Below, piece after piece: positions 22,401 through 28,605 of a DNA stretch of 64,000 bases. Source of the stretch: Solen grandis (Eukaryota > Mollusca > Bivalvia > Adapedonta > Solenidae). Below the pieces are notes generated by a model. That model had not been told where the DNA came from. It did not search any database and worked only from the letters and a program-made list of their open reading frames with translations. The stretch is from the NCBI GenBank assembly GCA_021229015.1, contig CM037784.1:67363013-67427012 (forward strand), given 5' to 3'. Numbering within the stretch: the stretch's first letter is position 1; each line of letters starts with the position of its first letter. The translations under genes and the position numbers were made by a program.

Positions 22401-25305
22401 GAAATGATGTGCAGTCCAGGGCCTATGGTGCCGAAAGGGAGCTACGCCAGTGCATTACTAATACATCAGTAGACTTAATTATGATTTAGTTTGAATAGAA
22501 ATATCAACATTAACATCAAGAGAATTAAAGAGTACTATCATCACATCATTTTTATGATTTCTTATTGTTTGTTTATTCAATTATCCATTAGGGAAAATCC
22601 AGATCAAACATAAATTACATAAACATATCCTGTGTACGTCGGTTGATATACCAGAAAGACCATTTTACTAGAGGATCGGCAATACCCGATATAATTAACT
22701 GATTTAAATTGACCAATTAGCGACTTGGGAAAATCCTAACTACATACATATGTTTATTGGCATAATAACACAAATGTGTCTTTGGCCATTCACAAAATGA
22801 CATATCAAATATGGCAAAGACGGTCAAACAAACATTTTCATAAAAAAGAATGTGTAATCATGTATTTGAATATTAACAAATTTTGTCTTACACTTAAGAA
22901 ATATAAATAATCAGAGTGGTTATCAGACAAACAACCGAAACATTTTTTACAAATCCAAATGGAAATTAGTAAAATTGAATATTAATTTTGAGTCAGTTAA
23001 CTAATGCAAGGGCATCATTGAATAATGCGTTGAAATATACACCATGCTCAGGAAGTGCTCGTTGATTTACGTAGGTTTACGTTACGTCTCATTTCCAAGT
23101 GAAGTGTTCTATTTAACATACCTCGAAGTCGTAATTCGACGTAACGGAAATGTCAACGTTAATTCAAATCCAACATACCTCGAGAACGCCAACACACAAA
23201 GCGATTTTAGCTGTGCAGACGTCGTCTTGGAACTTCCTGTTCTGTGAGTTTATACCCGCACAGCGATATCCGCCAGTGTTTAATTTAGGAAATCCGGTTG
23301 CCCAGTTTCTTCAAAAGAATCGCAAAATCATCATCATGTTGAAAAATATGCGGTCACGTGTGATGCCAAGAGACACATACAATTATCTGGCCCTCATTCA
23401 TACACCTGTGCTCGTGTGCAAAGTAATATTTAACAAAATTAACTTCCTTACTATTCCTTAAATGTATTTCACACTTACCACCTTGAGGAAATTACATACT
23501 TATATATTTGAAATAACTCTTAACTCCTTAACATAAAAACGTTAATTGAATAAGGACACTTAAGCATTTACTTATACTTTATAGATATTTTTGAATCTAA
23601 TATATGCATTTGGAGAGAACTATATATTTATTAATGCATTGGCCTTTATATCAACACATTCTTGAAAATAGTCGAACTGCACATTATTCCATAAAAGTGT
23701 ATATAAAATATATTCAGTCGTTGCTTGCATGCGGAGGCCCGGATGTGAATAGGGGTATGTATGCCACTAGATGATTTACAGATGGCAATGAATGTAGAAC
23801 ATTTAATTACAGACTGTACACAGTACATTCCTTTACAATAATGTAACGTGCGACAATTTCGAAGTATACGCCTTATTTAGTTAAAAGGATTGTATAATTA
23901 AGATAAGGGATAAAAGTTTAAAAACAAAAAACACAAAAGAATCAAAGGACAAAAACTTACAAGTCTTGCGGCATCAGCGACCAATATAATTATGTGTTGA
24001 TACTAGAGTAATGCTGACACAAAATATAATGGATCTTATGGACTAACACGCAGGTCACGCGGCATCAGTTCTTTTTCCTTTTGGCTTGGGCAGTCAACAT
24101 ATACACATCCCAAGGACAAACAATTAACGGACCAAGTTGTAGTTTCATCAAAGCGCATATTAAAACCAGTTATGATCAGCTATGACATATTTAGGACTCT
24201 AAAACTCCGGAAATGGTCACAGACTTTGATACAACTGTTATATATTAAGCCAAGGGCAGAATCTCTATCGTGTAGGTGAGCAGGTCATTACAAACCTAGA
24301 AACTTGCTATTGCCACGCAACTGTGAAGGCTACTATCAATATTTTCTCAAATGTATTTTATAATATTTCAAAACCCGCAGACACCATTTCACAGCAAGAA
24401 ACATTGAAATGCGGAACACATCGGCAAGCACTGGCTTGCGACACCCTCGAAATGTCCCTGGAACACCGGGGAGTCTGTCCCCGATACCTCCCGAGGCTGA
24501 TCAATTACCATCGGGAGTACATCCCCGAGGCAAAAACTGCCAAGCTGGAACTGACACATAAAGAACAACACCAAAAAATAGATATGGAGTTGGCATAACT
24601 GTCTACCAAGCTTTTTACTACAGGGTGATTGACGCAAAGGTTGCATGATTTAACAACGAAACTAAAAAGAAAGAACAATCACTACCTAAAGATTTTTTAG
24701 TGTACCATTCAAACTACCGTACAGCAGGTACTTTTTTTGTTTTCAAACAAACTTGCCTGTGATGGCATTAAAACTTCAGAAAACGGAACGTGTCAATTTC
24801 ACATCAATCTCCAGAAAAATATTAATAAAACAATAATAAAACGCTACACAATGAAATAAGTCTTAGCTGAACCATGCGCACTTCCGAATACAGGACAACA
24901 TTTTTACGCAAAATCACACTTTGAAGTGATCATTTAAGTAAAGACAGTCATTTATCAGCTGTTGTTCGTTTTTCGTAAAATGTGCCTCAACTGTATGGCA
25001 TAACACAGGACCCAACTTGATTAGACAAGCAACGTCGTTTCTGAGATATCGACTAATAACAAGATAAAAAGGTCATAGCCACGTGTTACAAACACAGTGG
25101 CTTATTAGACTACCACTCTCTATAACTAACAAATAGTTGGAAAGACGTGTAAAATCCCGGATACTCACAAGAAATTTCCAGCAGGGGTGCCGTCAGCCCA
25201 CGCCCACTTTGTTGACACCTGTTGATTGTTGAGGCCGGTCCAGTACAGACCATGATATGCTGGGTTATGCTTCTGAATGTTGTTCAACTGTAGGCTTACC
25301 CAATC
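1332..25305 (-). CDS. Multi-CTLD (macrophage mannose receptor-like) protein, multi-exon, partial at both ends
   Basis: Span of a gene of at least 21 recognisable minus-strand exons, each listed separately. Seen: repeated C-type lectin domains with the usual cysteine spacing, WIGL-type cores, and GT/AG exon borders whose phases join from 21110 down to 1332 (phase 1 at most domain borders), with one frameshift at 18832-18945. Two short phase 1-1 linker exons separate D/E and E/F. Known of the family: mannose-receptor-like proteins are secreted or membrane glycan-binding proteins, and molluscs have many tandem-CTLD lectins used in pathogen recognition. Inferred role: carbohydrate recognition at the cell surface or in the extracellular space. 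Only domains D and F keep EPN and WND. Not found: signal peptide, transmembrane or cytoplasmic exon, start or stop codon. Alternatives are a secreted multi-CTLD lectin or a scavenger-receptor-type fusion. Given the frameshift, the locus could also be a decaying copy. Confidence 0.85.
1691..1731. repeat. Perfect 13-bp inverted repeat, 15-base loop
   Basis: AGTTCAACTGATC is followed 15 bases later by its exact reverse complement. It lies in the intron after the CTLD-F EPN exon. It may be a small foldback relic; no function is visible. Confidence 0.7.
1750..2308. repeat. CT-rich intron with degenerate copies of the adjoining exon-intron junction
   Basis: Pyrimidine-rich (plus strand) with CT runs at about 1883-1911 and 1988-2008. 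Phrases such as GACCATGTCCTGACTCAC and CTTGATCATCTTCTAG recur in decayed form at about 2012, 2178, 2245 and 2287. The last corresponds to the real donor region of the CTLD-F exon. It looks like an old local tandem duplication. Confidence 0.45.
2309..2472 (-). CDS. Exon: CTLD-F core and EPN loop
   Basis: A 164-bp exon between acceptor CATTACAG and donor GTGAGT. It reads VQSWDGYWIGLNDQQLDMRF, then QWADGQAVTYTNWNANEPNN and WNNHREDCVEIREN. YWIGLNDQ, FQWADG, TNWNANEPNNW and EDCVEI match mannose-receptor domains almost exactly. EPN and the following Glu-Asp predict calcium-dependent mannose-type binding. Exit is phase 0. Confidence 0.93.
2738..2820 (-). repeat. tRNA-derived SINE head, fragment
   Basis: The reverse strand reads as a decayed tRNA-like head: GTGATTAGAGCGTCCGC (A-box side) and a mutated B box followed by GACATACCAA. 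It matches the head of the SINE at 57704 in order and spacing. Too altered to be a tRNA gene. Confidence 0.55.
2890..3230. mobile_element. Probable MITE-like element with GGCGTA(G/C) ends
   Basis: Starts near AGTGGCGTAGCTACTAT and ends near TGGTACGCCCCTGATAG, which are roughly inverted. GTAGGCCCGGACCTACAAGTTG near the left end is echoed by CGGCCTACAAGTTG near the right. A C-run interrupts it. A similar unit is at 22238-22452. Confidence 0.4.
3278..3457 (-). CDS. Exon: CTLD-F N-terminal part
   Basis: A 180-bp exon, acceptor ATGTCAG, donor GTGAGT. It reads GMVLGCPQNFRPFQNNCYRF, then IHRNLTWTSAQVICGQNSAK and LASILSRDENNFIAGNLPK. It has the GCP start, NNCYRF, the TWTSAQVIC helix, LASI and an acidic DEN before the core. 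One sequon (NLT) is visible. Phase 1 in and out. Confidence 0.92.
4374..4421 (-). CDS. Exon: threonine-rich linker between CTLD-E and CTLD-F
   Basis: A 48-bp micro-exon with acceptor ACATTCAG and donor GTAAGG. It reads NLPTTVAKTTTVRVP and is phase 1 on both sides, matching its neighbours. The threonine cluster suggests an O-glycosylated spacer. In another frame the same bases read as a Cys-rich peptide, but that frame does not join the next exon. Confidence 0.7.
6014..6133 (-). CDS. Exon: CTLD-E C-terminal part
   Basis: A 120-bp exon with acceptor GTTTACAG and donor GTAAGT. It reads SPGQGASGGATDCVVMYSRT, then GLWDDVKCNNRNGFICEKQ. DCV...LWDDVKC-x6-IC closes the CTLD; WDD replaces WND. A glycine-rich loop stands where EPN normally sits. 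Phase 1 at both ends. An unrelated longer minus-strand reading frame covers the same bases and is a shadow. Confidence 0.9.
6732..6848 (-). CDS. Exon: CTLD-E core part (VWIGAND)
   Basis: A 117-bp exon, acceptor ATTTCTAG, donor GTACCT. It reads RLQAMTSVGVWIGANDRNTE, then GGWTWVNKMPFAFLNWNP. VWIGANDR and GGWTWVN...LNWNPG are the core and loop entry. The usual EPN position continues as PGSPGQGASGG in the next exon, so the binding triplet is absent. Confidence 0.9.
7771..7941 (-). CDS. Exon: CTLD-E N-terminal part
   Basis: A 171-bp exon with acceptor CATGTCAG and donor GTATAG. It reads DWTVKCGIGWESRPQTNNCY, then MFMDQPLSWQDAQNQCAHNH and GNLVSIETIEEQNYLT. It shows the CGIGW start, NNCYMF, the SWQDAQNQC helix and GNLVSIET-x-EEQ, all conserved in mannose-receptor CTLDs. 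Phase 1 in and out. Confidence 0.92.
8040..8190. repeat. Dispersed-repeat-like palindromic segment
   Basis: Contains TCCGTGGATTCATTTTAAAG and, inverted, CCACGAAATCAACGAAATTT and CCACGAAAATTAATTATTTT. The inverted CCACGAA/TTCGTGG pieces suggest an old foldback element in the intron. Low certainty, single copy seen. Confidence 0.3.
8314..8349 (-). CDS. Exon: proline-rich linker between CTLD-D and CTLD-E
   Basis: A 36-bp micro-exon, acceptor AATTCCAG, donor GTGAGT. It reads VPLKPPAPTQP and is phase 1 on both sides, so it can be included or skipped without a frameshift. Both the upstream (9892) and downstream (7941) exons fit its phase. It probably spaces the two lectin domains. Confidence 0.75.
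9126..9216. repeat. Foldback repeat
   Basis: The left arm TTAGTTCATGGTTAGCTTTG and the right arm CAAAGTAAACCATGAACTAA are near-perfect reverse complements around a GC-rich centre. It lies in the intron before the CTLD-D EPN exon. Confidence 0.65.
9301..9542. mobile_element. MITE with perfect 18-bp terminal inverted repeats
   Basis: TTAACCCTTTCCCTCATA at the left end and its exact reverse complement at the right end. Inside, 9342-9408 is a long palindrome centred on GAGTAACTC. No transposase is present (242 bp). It sits in the lectin intron, so the insertion is tolerated. Confidence 0.8.
9892..10027 (-). CDS. Exon: CTLD-D loop and C-terminal part (EPN, WND)
   Basis: A 136-bp exon between acceptor TTCGTTGCAG and donor GTGTGT. 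It reads TTYKNWAPHEPNDYRTGENC, then VVNKNGKWNDFSCYVRCSSI and CSKPA. The EPN triplet, the Glu before the Cys and WND make the complete calcium/mannose-type ligand set. NKNGKWNDFSC...SIC closes the fold. This is one of only two CTLDs here expected to bind mannose-type sugars. Exit is phase 1, into the proline linker. Confidence 0.9.
10140..11040. other. Intron, nothing recognised
   Basis: AT-rich lectin intron. The reading frames in it have no family signature, and no splice-bounded CTLD piece was seen. A short GC-rich patch at 10880-10960 may be a SINE relic. Confidence 0.4.
11042..11190 (+). repeat. SINE family 1, 3' part
   Basis: Matches the body and tail of the SINE at 57704: GTGTGGTNTCATGCCACATG, TCTACGGCGTGATA, then GTTAAACCGACAAACAAAG. 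The tRNA-like head is missing, as in 5'-truncated copies. Confidence 0.7.
11306..11741. repeat. Dispersed repeat, about 436 bp
   Basis: Starts AACAAGAGCCATGTTGACAT and ends CCGCCGCCTTCGGCGAGGGA. It has a central TCAAGTTGATACCTCAAATA segment and a GACGGACAGACGGGCGGA stretch. It has no coding potential. Repeats of this look are common in bivalve DNA (from memory, not checked). Confidence 0.5.
12110..12135. repeat. (GA)n microsatellite
   Basis: About 12 GA units in the lectin intron. Confidence 0.9.
12579..12667 (-). CDS. Exon: CTLD-D core part (YWIGLND)
   Basis: An 89-bp exon, acceptor ATCTACAG, donor GTAAAAG. It reads LLRPNINYWIGLNDRVNNGV then YVWNNETTA. YWIGLNDR...YVWNN is an almost consensus CTLD core. 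It leaves in phase 0, in register with the exon at 10027. Confidence 0.9.
12829..12894. repeat. Perfect 66-bp palindrome with (TA)n centre
   Basis: GTTTTTCACAGTGAATTTAT starts the left arm and its exact reverse complement ends the right arm, around an AT alternation. It can form a cruciform or hairpin. Confidence 0.85.
13091..13200. mobile_element. Foldback (MITE-like) element
   Basis: TACATATACTACGGAAGCAC at the left and GTGCTTCCGTAGTATACATA at the right are near-exact inverted copies. The centre TATCGTGGCCACGAGATA is itself palindromic. 110 bp, no coding capacity. Confidence 0.7.
13471..13632 (-). CDS. Exon: CTLD-D N-terminal part
   Basis: A 162-bp exon between acceptor TTGCAG and donor GTAGGT. 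It reads HYGCPANWKLFQGVCYKVTD, then RATDWLTSQSVCQSNAGADL and VKISSQAIQTFVN. It contains the GCP-x2-W start, CYK, the W-x5-C helix and GADLVKISS. Its GC content is clearly higher than the surrounding intron. Phase 1 in and out. Confidence 0.9.
14484..14594 (-). CDS. Exon: CTLD-C C-terminal part
   Basis: A 111-bp exon, acceptor GCATAG, donor GTGCGT. It reads DAAGYWRVSNNCQQTKAFVC, then IIPTDVAVKAITRTPR. YW-x4-NC-x6-VC closes the lectin domain. The tail after the last Cys is a short Thr/Arg-containing linker to CTLD-D. Exit is phase 1 and joins 13632 as Pro. Confidence 0.85.
15357..15482 (-). CDS. Exon: CTLD-C loop part
   Basis: A 126-bp exon with acceptor TTTTTACAG and donor GTATAC. It reads NNNDSGPFKWRNGQNLGTYK, then HWAGNHASNAKGTKDCAYIQ and T. 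FKWRNGQNL...HWAGN and KDC match the CTLD strand-loop-Cys order. The EPN/QPD position is filled by GNHASNAK, so no classical sugar-binding triplet is present. Phase 1 on both sides. Confidence 0.85.
16072..16154 (-). CDS. Exon: CTLD-C second part (FWIGL core)
   Basis: Acceptor CTACCAG, donor GTACGT. It reads ASSETFVQTYLNELRGAGVT, then SFWIGLS. It carries the second helix and the FWIGLS core of the lectin fold. The acceptor CCAGAG offers two sites two bases apart, so the start may be 16154 or 16152 depending on which upstream donor is used; both stay in frame. Exit is phase 1, joining to 15482. Confidence 0.8.
16335..16400. repeat. Palindromic end of a dispersed repeat
   Basis: TTATGGAATCTATCGCAGGC and GCTACGATAAACCCATGAAA form an imperfect hairpin. 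On the reverse strand it resembles the TTATCGCAG...CTTCGCGTCG ends of the repeats at 38542 and 63598. Confidence 0.45.
16751..17569. mobile_element. Long foldback element with 203-bp inverted arms
   Basis: The arm at 16751-16953 (CACGGTGCATAACCATATCG ... CTTAGCTATGTATA) reappears inverted at 17367-17569 with few differences. In both arms one frame stays open over RKRWTEGKET and LLNIKYCTE to a stop. A centre of about 413 bp holds repeated GCAGAGAG(C/T)CTGCC motifs, also present in the arms. It sits between the first two exons of CTLD-C. Confidence 0.75.
17757..17886 (-). CDS. Exon: CTLD-C N-terminal part
   Basis: Acceptor TGGTACAG. It reads VCQPGWVGHRTFCFQFDSLY, then RLSFDAATKYCRDQGSELLR and IPG. 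C-x3-W-x5-CF and the FDAATKYC helix are standard for a CTLD. The donor at 17756 (GTTGAG) leaves two bases that fit the acceptor before 16154 and give the normal spacing to the FWIGL core. A second in-frame donor at 17700 (GTACTC) would add about 18 residues (see findings). The start phase takes one base from the exon at 18832. Confidence 0.8.
18000..18780. other. Intron, nothing recognised
   Basis: AT-rich intron between CTLD-B and CTLD-C exons. No repeat arms, SINE or exon signature was seen. Confidence 0.4.
18832..18945 (-). pseudogene. Exon: CTLD-B C-terminal part with a one-base frameshift
   Basis: A 114-bp exon, acceptor TTTATAG, donor GTAAAA. From the acceptor, phase 2 gives ANLNRTCAILTPDFPKQKDW, which looks right for a CTLD (Cys, then Trp 14 residues on). 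The expected last two cysteines then lie in another frame: CSQPRAYVCRKPQ, whose C-x7-C ending and single spare base fit the next exon (17886) exactly. The Trp and Cys codons are 16 bases apart instead of 15, so there is one extra base somewhere in 18869-18887. The unshifted frame instead gives PTTCLCVPETA and mis-phases the next exon. This could be a real inactivating indel or an assembly error. Confidence 0.7.
19029..19231 (+). repeat. SINE family 1, head-less copy
   Basis: Shares ATAGCTCCCTTG.TTGGCGCT, TCAGGATAATGTGACTGGGT and a GGGACGTTAAACC tail with the SINE at 57704. The head and B box are absent and the CATGTCTACGGC block is partly deleted. Confidence 0.7.
19643..19719 (-). CDS. Exon: CTLD-B loop part
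   Basis: Reads RTSKWVYQNGTDVAVTYWSR, then TPHIT. KWVYQNGT...TYW is the CTLD strand before the calcium loop. There is no EPN or QPD triplet, so classical calcium-dependent sugar binding is unlikely. A second possible acceptor lies at 19724, but only 19719 keeps the frame from the upstream exon. Exit is phase 2 (AA + T gives Asn in the next exon), making an NAN...NRT stretch with one NxT glycosylation sequon. Confidence 0.8.
20755..20878 (-). CDS. Exon: CTLD-B second part
   Basis: A 124-bp exon with acceptor CTCGACAG and donor GTAGAA. It reads NSCSHSGASLVTIDNPDDEA, then ALAVIAHYNKQPFWTGVRSQK. It holds the second helix (GASLVTIDN...EA) and the FWTGV form of the WIGL core. Entry is phase 2 and exit phase 0, which selects the acceptor at 19719 for the next exon rather than the one five bases earlier. 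Confidence 0.85.
21014..21110 (-). CDS. Exon: CTLD-B N-terminal part
   Basis: A 97-bp exon, acceptor AACCAG, donor GTAAGC. It reads IPMTCDADGNWQSINGQCYK then VHGDKRPLSGA. The C-x(5)-W-x(5)-CYK pattern is the first disulphide loop of a long-form CTLD. It starts in phase 1 and ends with two spare bases that join exactly to the exon at 20878. A GAT microsatellite lies just upstream in the intron. Confidence 0.85.
21121..21164. repeat. (GAT)n microsatellite
   Basis: Interrupted GAT repeats directly upstream of the CTLD-B first exon (intron side). Confidence 0.9.
21197..22220 (+). mobile_element. Repeat element with about six 145-bp tandem units
   Basis: Starts AACAAGAGGGCCAAGATGGC and ends with a hairpin (AGCTCACCCTGAGC / GCTCAGGTGAGCT). 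GACAAACATTCTG recurs at 21344, 21489, 21630, 21775, 21920 and 22065, giving a period of 141-145 bp. A shorter copy lies inverted at 34801-35309. Element type is unknown. Hairpin end plus internal tandem repeats recalls Helitron-related bivalve elements, but no Helitron ends were confirmed. Confidence 0.75.
22238..22452. mobile_element. MITE-like element with GGGCGTAGC ends
   Basis: CATGGGCGTAGCAGGGCC at the left and GGAGCTACGCCAGTGCAT at the right are approximate inverted repeats. It resembles 2890-3230. Confidence 0.45.
22660..22760. repeat. Dispersed repeat shared with 59090-59200
   Basis: ACCATTTTACTAGAGGATCG, TTGACCAATTAGCGACT and CATATGTTTATT align in order with a segment near 59090 (ACCATTTCACCAGAGAATCG, TTGACCAATCAGTGACT, CATATGTTTATT). 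Non-coding. Confidence 0.55.
23179..23241 (-). CDS. Exon: CTLD-A C-terminal part
   Basis: A 63-bp exon between the acceptor ACTCACAG and the strong donor GTATGT. It reads NRKFQDDVCTAKIALCVGVLE in two parts: NRKFQDDVC, then TAKIALCVGVLE. QDDVC followed by ALC matches the end of a CTLD (W/F-x-D-x-x-C, six residues, C). It ends in phase 0, while the next recognised exon (21110) starts in phase 1, so a linker exon is missing or the donor differs. The domain assignment is reasonable; the exact borders are less sure. Confidence 0.5.
23242..25168. other. Intron with a coding-like island at 24389-24598
   Basis: Mostly AT-rich. At 24389-24598 the plus strand is open and less AT-rich (CDTLEMSLEHRG, CPRYLPRLINYHREYIPEAK, HKEQHQKIDMELA, stop). 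The minus strand is also open there. Neither product was recognised; it could be a transposon or gene fragment. The missing CTLD-A loop exon should lie in this interval but was not found. Confidence 0.35.
25169..25305 (-). CDS. Exon: CTLD-A middle part (WTGL core)
   Basis: The acceptor CACCAG and donor GTGAGT frame a 137-bp open exon reading DWVSLQLNNIQ, then LYWTGLNNQQ and KWAWADGTPAGNF. LYWTGLN is the conserved CTLD core (WIGL motif) and WAWADGTP is the typical strand before the long loop. It starts in phase 0 and ends with two spare bases (phase 2). No exon with the N-terminal cysteines of this domain was found upstream, and a loop exon is missing before the exon at 23179. This is the most 5' exon recognised. 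Confidence 0.75.
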
Positions 25306-26200
25306 CTGGTGACACATCCACGAAATATTGTAATTCAAAATTACTCTTTACCAATATTTCGGGGAAGCTTGCCTTTGTAAAGAATAATGGTTACGTAATG
25401 AATTAAAAGCATCTTCCTTTTTGTAAAATTTGCCTAAACTGTATGGCATAACACAGTTCCAATTTTTATATGTTGAGTCGCTTACGGGCCAACAATATTA
25501 ATATAGCGGCTGTACAAACGTTTACAATGTAATTACTTTAAATATTAAATAGTATCATTATTTTTCCTTGGCAAAGGCAAGTTTTTTTTTTGAATTATTT
25601 CCCTCTGAAAAATCTACATCTTTATTGTAAGAGATTGACTAAATCATGATTTATTTTAAACTGTTGTAGAACATTACTATTTCAAACCAGCGAACTAAGA
25701 AGCATTTACCAATAGTTTTGAGTTTACCCTTCGGTGCGACATTAACAGCAAATTAAATATGGAGGTAGGCCTTGTGTACGATAGAGGTATATGCGATTTC
25801 ATCAATGTGCATGGAAGTGTCTATGTATTACATGGTTTTACTTTTAAGGTATGCGCACCATAATAGCTATCAATTCCACCAAAGTCATGCCTATAACTTT
25901 CTTATATAAGCTTTTAAATTTCAAACAATTGAAATCTTAGGGGTAAAATGACACGTTATCACATGTGACTGAAGTTCTTTTATTACCTCCCCTTTATAAT
26001 TTTGTTTTCATGATCTACCTGATATATTTTCCTACTGTAAAGTTTAGATATCTTTTTTTTCCATGAAATTTGAAACCGAATCATATTAAACATCTTTCTA
26101 CCATTATAAGTGTTTCTCGAAAATCATATTAGGTTTTTCATATTCACGAAATTGTATATTTCCCATAGGCTTCTAAATTTCCAAAAGCTGTTAAGAAAAG
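25306..26200. other. AT-rich DNA upstream of the first recognised lectin exon
   Basis: Expected to hold earlier exons or an intron of the lectin gene. No CTLD, signal-peptide or promoter signature could be supported. Confidence 0.4.
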
Positions 26201-26300
26201 NNNNNNNNNNNNNNNNNNNNNNNNNNNNNNNNNNNNNNNNNNNNNNNNNNNNNNNNNNNNNNNNNNNNNNNNNNNNNNNNNNNNNNNNNNNNNNNNNNNN
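26201..26300. other. Assembly gap (100 N)
   Basis: One hundred unknown bases, a common placeholder length, so the true gap size is unknown. It lies where the lectin gene's 5' exons are expected. Confidence 1.
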
Positions 26301-28448
26301 TGGAAACTTACATCTTCATTCTTTATAGCCAGGAGCGTTTAGATTGATCGGTCGGCTTGGTTTCTTCTCGTGTTTAGATTTGTTTTGATTTCCGGTTTGA
26401 CAGTTTCGCAGTAAATAATAAATAAACAAAAAAAGATAAAAAGATGCTTAGTAATATATGAATTTCAAATATAACAGGATATTAAGTTAAATCATAGACG
26501 AATCATAGATGATTATAACTAACTTGTGTTTTAATGCATATTTAATGCAGTGAAAATTTACCGTGACGTCACAGATCACTTCACGCTTCGTTTCATCGCA
26601 ACGAAGAAAACATTTTGAAGTTTAACAGCTGATTCTTAAGATTCACAAACTTCACAACCGATGACAGTAAAGCCACGGATCTGATATAAGAAACAACCAG
26701 TTTGGTAAATAAATATTTGGTAAATTTATGTTTATCTAAAGATAGTTTAAAATTAGGGGGGAAAACCGTTTCTCTGTCACTGCACAATAAGGTCTACTTT
26801 ATGATACAAATATATATATTTTTGGATATTCGCTGTTTGATAATAGATCTAAATCAGAATTTAACTTTATTTAGGTTACATAGATTTATCGTGCCATTTT
26901 TTCCAGTTTACATCATTTTAATTTAGATGTTGCAATATAAGTATGGTGTATAGATTAATTAGCCTATCACAGATGCTTTACATGTAGCACATTAACTCAT
27001 GTAACTGACATCAGGATATAAATAACGTATGTTTTGTAAATGATTGAGTGATTGATTAATTGATTGATTAACAATTCCTACACAAAACTTAGACAAATAG
27101 CATAATTTTTCTCATCAAACCAGATCAGTAGGCTAATATGAACAAGAATGGTATACAACGCTGTAAATATGTTACAGTCTAACAATCTTTATTTTAAATC
27201 ATTCAATAAAATAATACATAAAGTAATTATATCAATCGGCTAAAACGAATAAGCAACTAAATTGCAGGAAAATAAAATCAAGATATAATGATCGTAAGTT
27301 TCACTGTTATTGTTGAAATGAACTGACTGATTAATTGATTGATTGGATGAGAAGTGAAAAGTATAACAAAAACACGTATTTTTTTCTTCAACTTAATCAA
27401 AACAATGTTTAGGCTGTATGCCTTCGTCAGATTTTTTTGTTTGTTTGTTGTTTTTTTGTGTGTTTTTTTTCTTCAAAACAACAACAACAAACATGACGAT
27501 ACGTTACATAATTGAAATATATATATTTATTTATTTAATTATTCACCGATTATTAATTCATTCATTAACTATTATTCTTAGCTTTATTTGAGACATATGA
27601 CGACATAAGATAACTTTATATACACGACAAAACAAATAATATTAACAATAATGATATGAATATGTTACAGCCTAGCACACTACTTCAAAATCAGTAATCT
27701 GAATGTCTTTGGTAAATTTTTGGTTACAAAATAAAAATAATTTCCATTTTGTAAAACCCAGGTTTAACATCTGAAACGTACCATATTCAGATTCAGGTAA
27801 ATATACACAATAATAAAACCTTATTGTCTAAGCAAGCTGATTAAAACAAAGGGTTTATTTTCCACCTTGGTCCTAAGCAAAGACCTAATAACCTAATACT
27901 GTTTAATGTAGGTCTTTGTCCAGATTAATGGGTAGTTTGTTGGGAATCAAAAGACAGTTTCTTTTTAAAGATGTAAAACACTGTTACTTTGGTAAAGGTA
28001 ATGAAATCATGATGAAAATAAAATTACATATATTGTGTCACATTTCAGCATCTATCACAAAACAAATTGTTTAAGTGGGTTATCACAGCTTTAGCACTAG
28101 ATATCTCATTGAGTGTTTTCTCATCATGTAGTTATATTTTGTCTGTAATATACAAAACTGGATAAAAAGGGATCTTATGGCCAGTTAAATAATAAATTAT
28201 ACCATATGTCAGTTTTCATCAGGTATGTTTTTGTTTAATTGGATTATCACAGATTTAACATTACGAATATTCATGAGAAAATTCCTATCATCCACATTTA
28301 CATATTGTTTGTGAGTTGTATAATTATATATAAAAAAAAACTAAATTAAAAATAACATAAATATGGTTTTAATTTCTTACCCTTACACTGAAATATATAC
28401 CGTATTATGTATTTTGTGCATCACGTGGACAGAGGTTTAATTTTCGGC
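26301..28448. other. Intergenic, AT-rich, between divergent genes
   Basis: Separates the minus-strand lectin gene from the plus-strand RIIa-type gene. Only simple AT-rich sequence and GATTGATT-type short repeats (about 27044-27075) were seen. Any promoters are not identifiable by eye. Confidence 0.4.
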
Positions 28449-28605
28449 ATGGCGACGGCGGAGAGGAACTACTGGAGGCGGAAGTTGCCGGCCAAGTTCC
28501 AGCTGATTCTGGAGAGACTGGGGCGGGTTATTGTCAGGGACGCGCCAGAGAATGTCTATCTGTATGCCGCCCAGTACTTGGAAGCTAAACTCCTGGAAGA
28601 ACAAG
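28449..28605 (+). CDS. First exon of RIIa-domain-like protein
   Basis: The ATG at 28449 has a good context (GGCATGG), the GC content rises sharply, and a GTATGT donor follows. It encodes 52 residues plus one base: MATAERNYWRRKLPAKFQLI, then LERLGRVIVRDAPENVYLYA and AQYLEAKLLEEQ. The pattern L-x2-LxRxV(I/L)-x2-xPENx-x2-YAAQYLExLL matches the dimerisation/docking helices of PKA RII subunits and sperm proteins such as Sp17, ropporin and CABYR. Known of the family: these bind A-kinase anchoring proteins, often in cilia and sperm flagella. Inferred: a ciliary or sperm docking protein. An ATG at 28407 would extend the N-terminus, but that stretch is AT-rich and unlike the rest. Confidence 0.7.
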
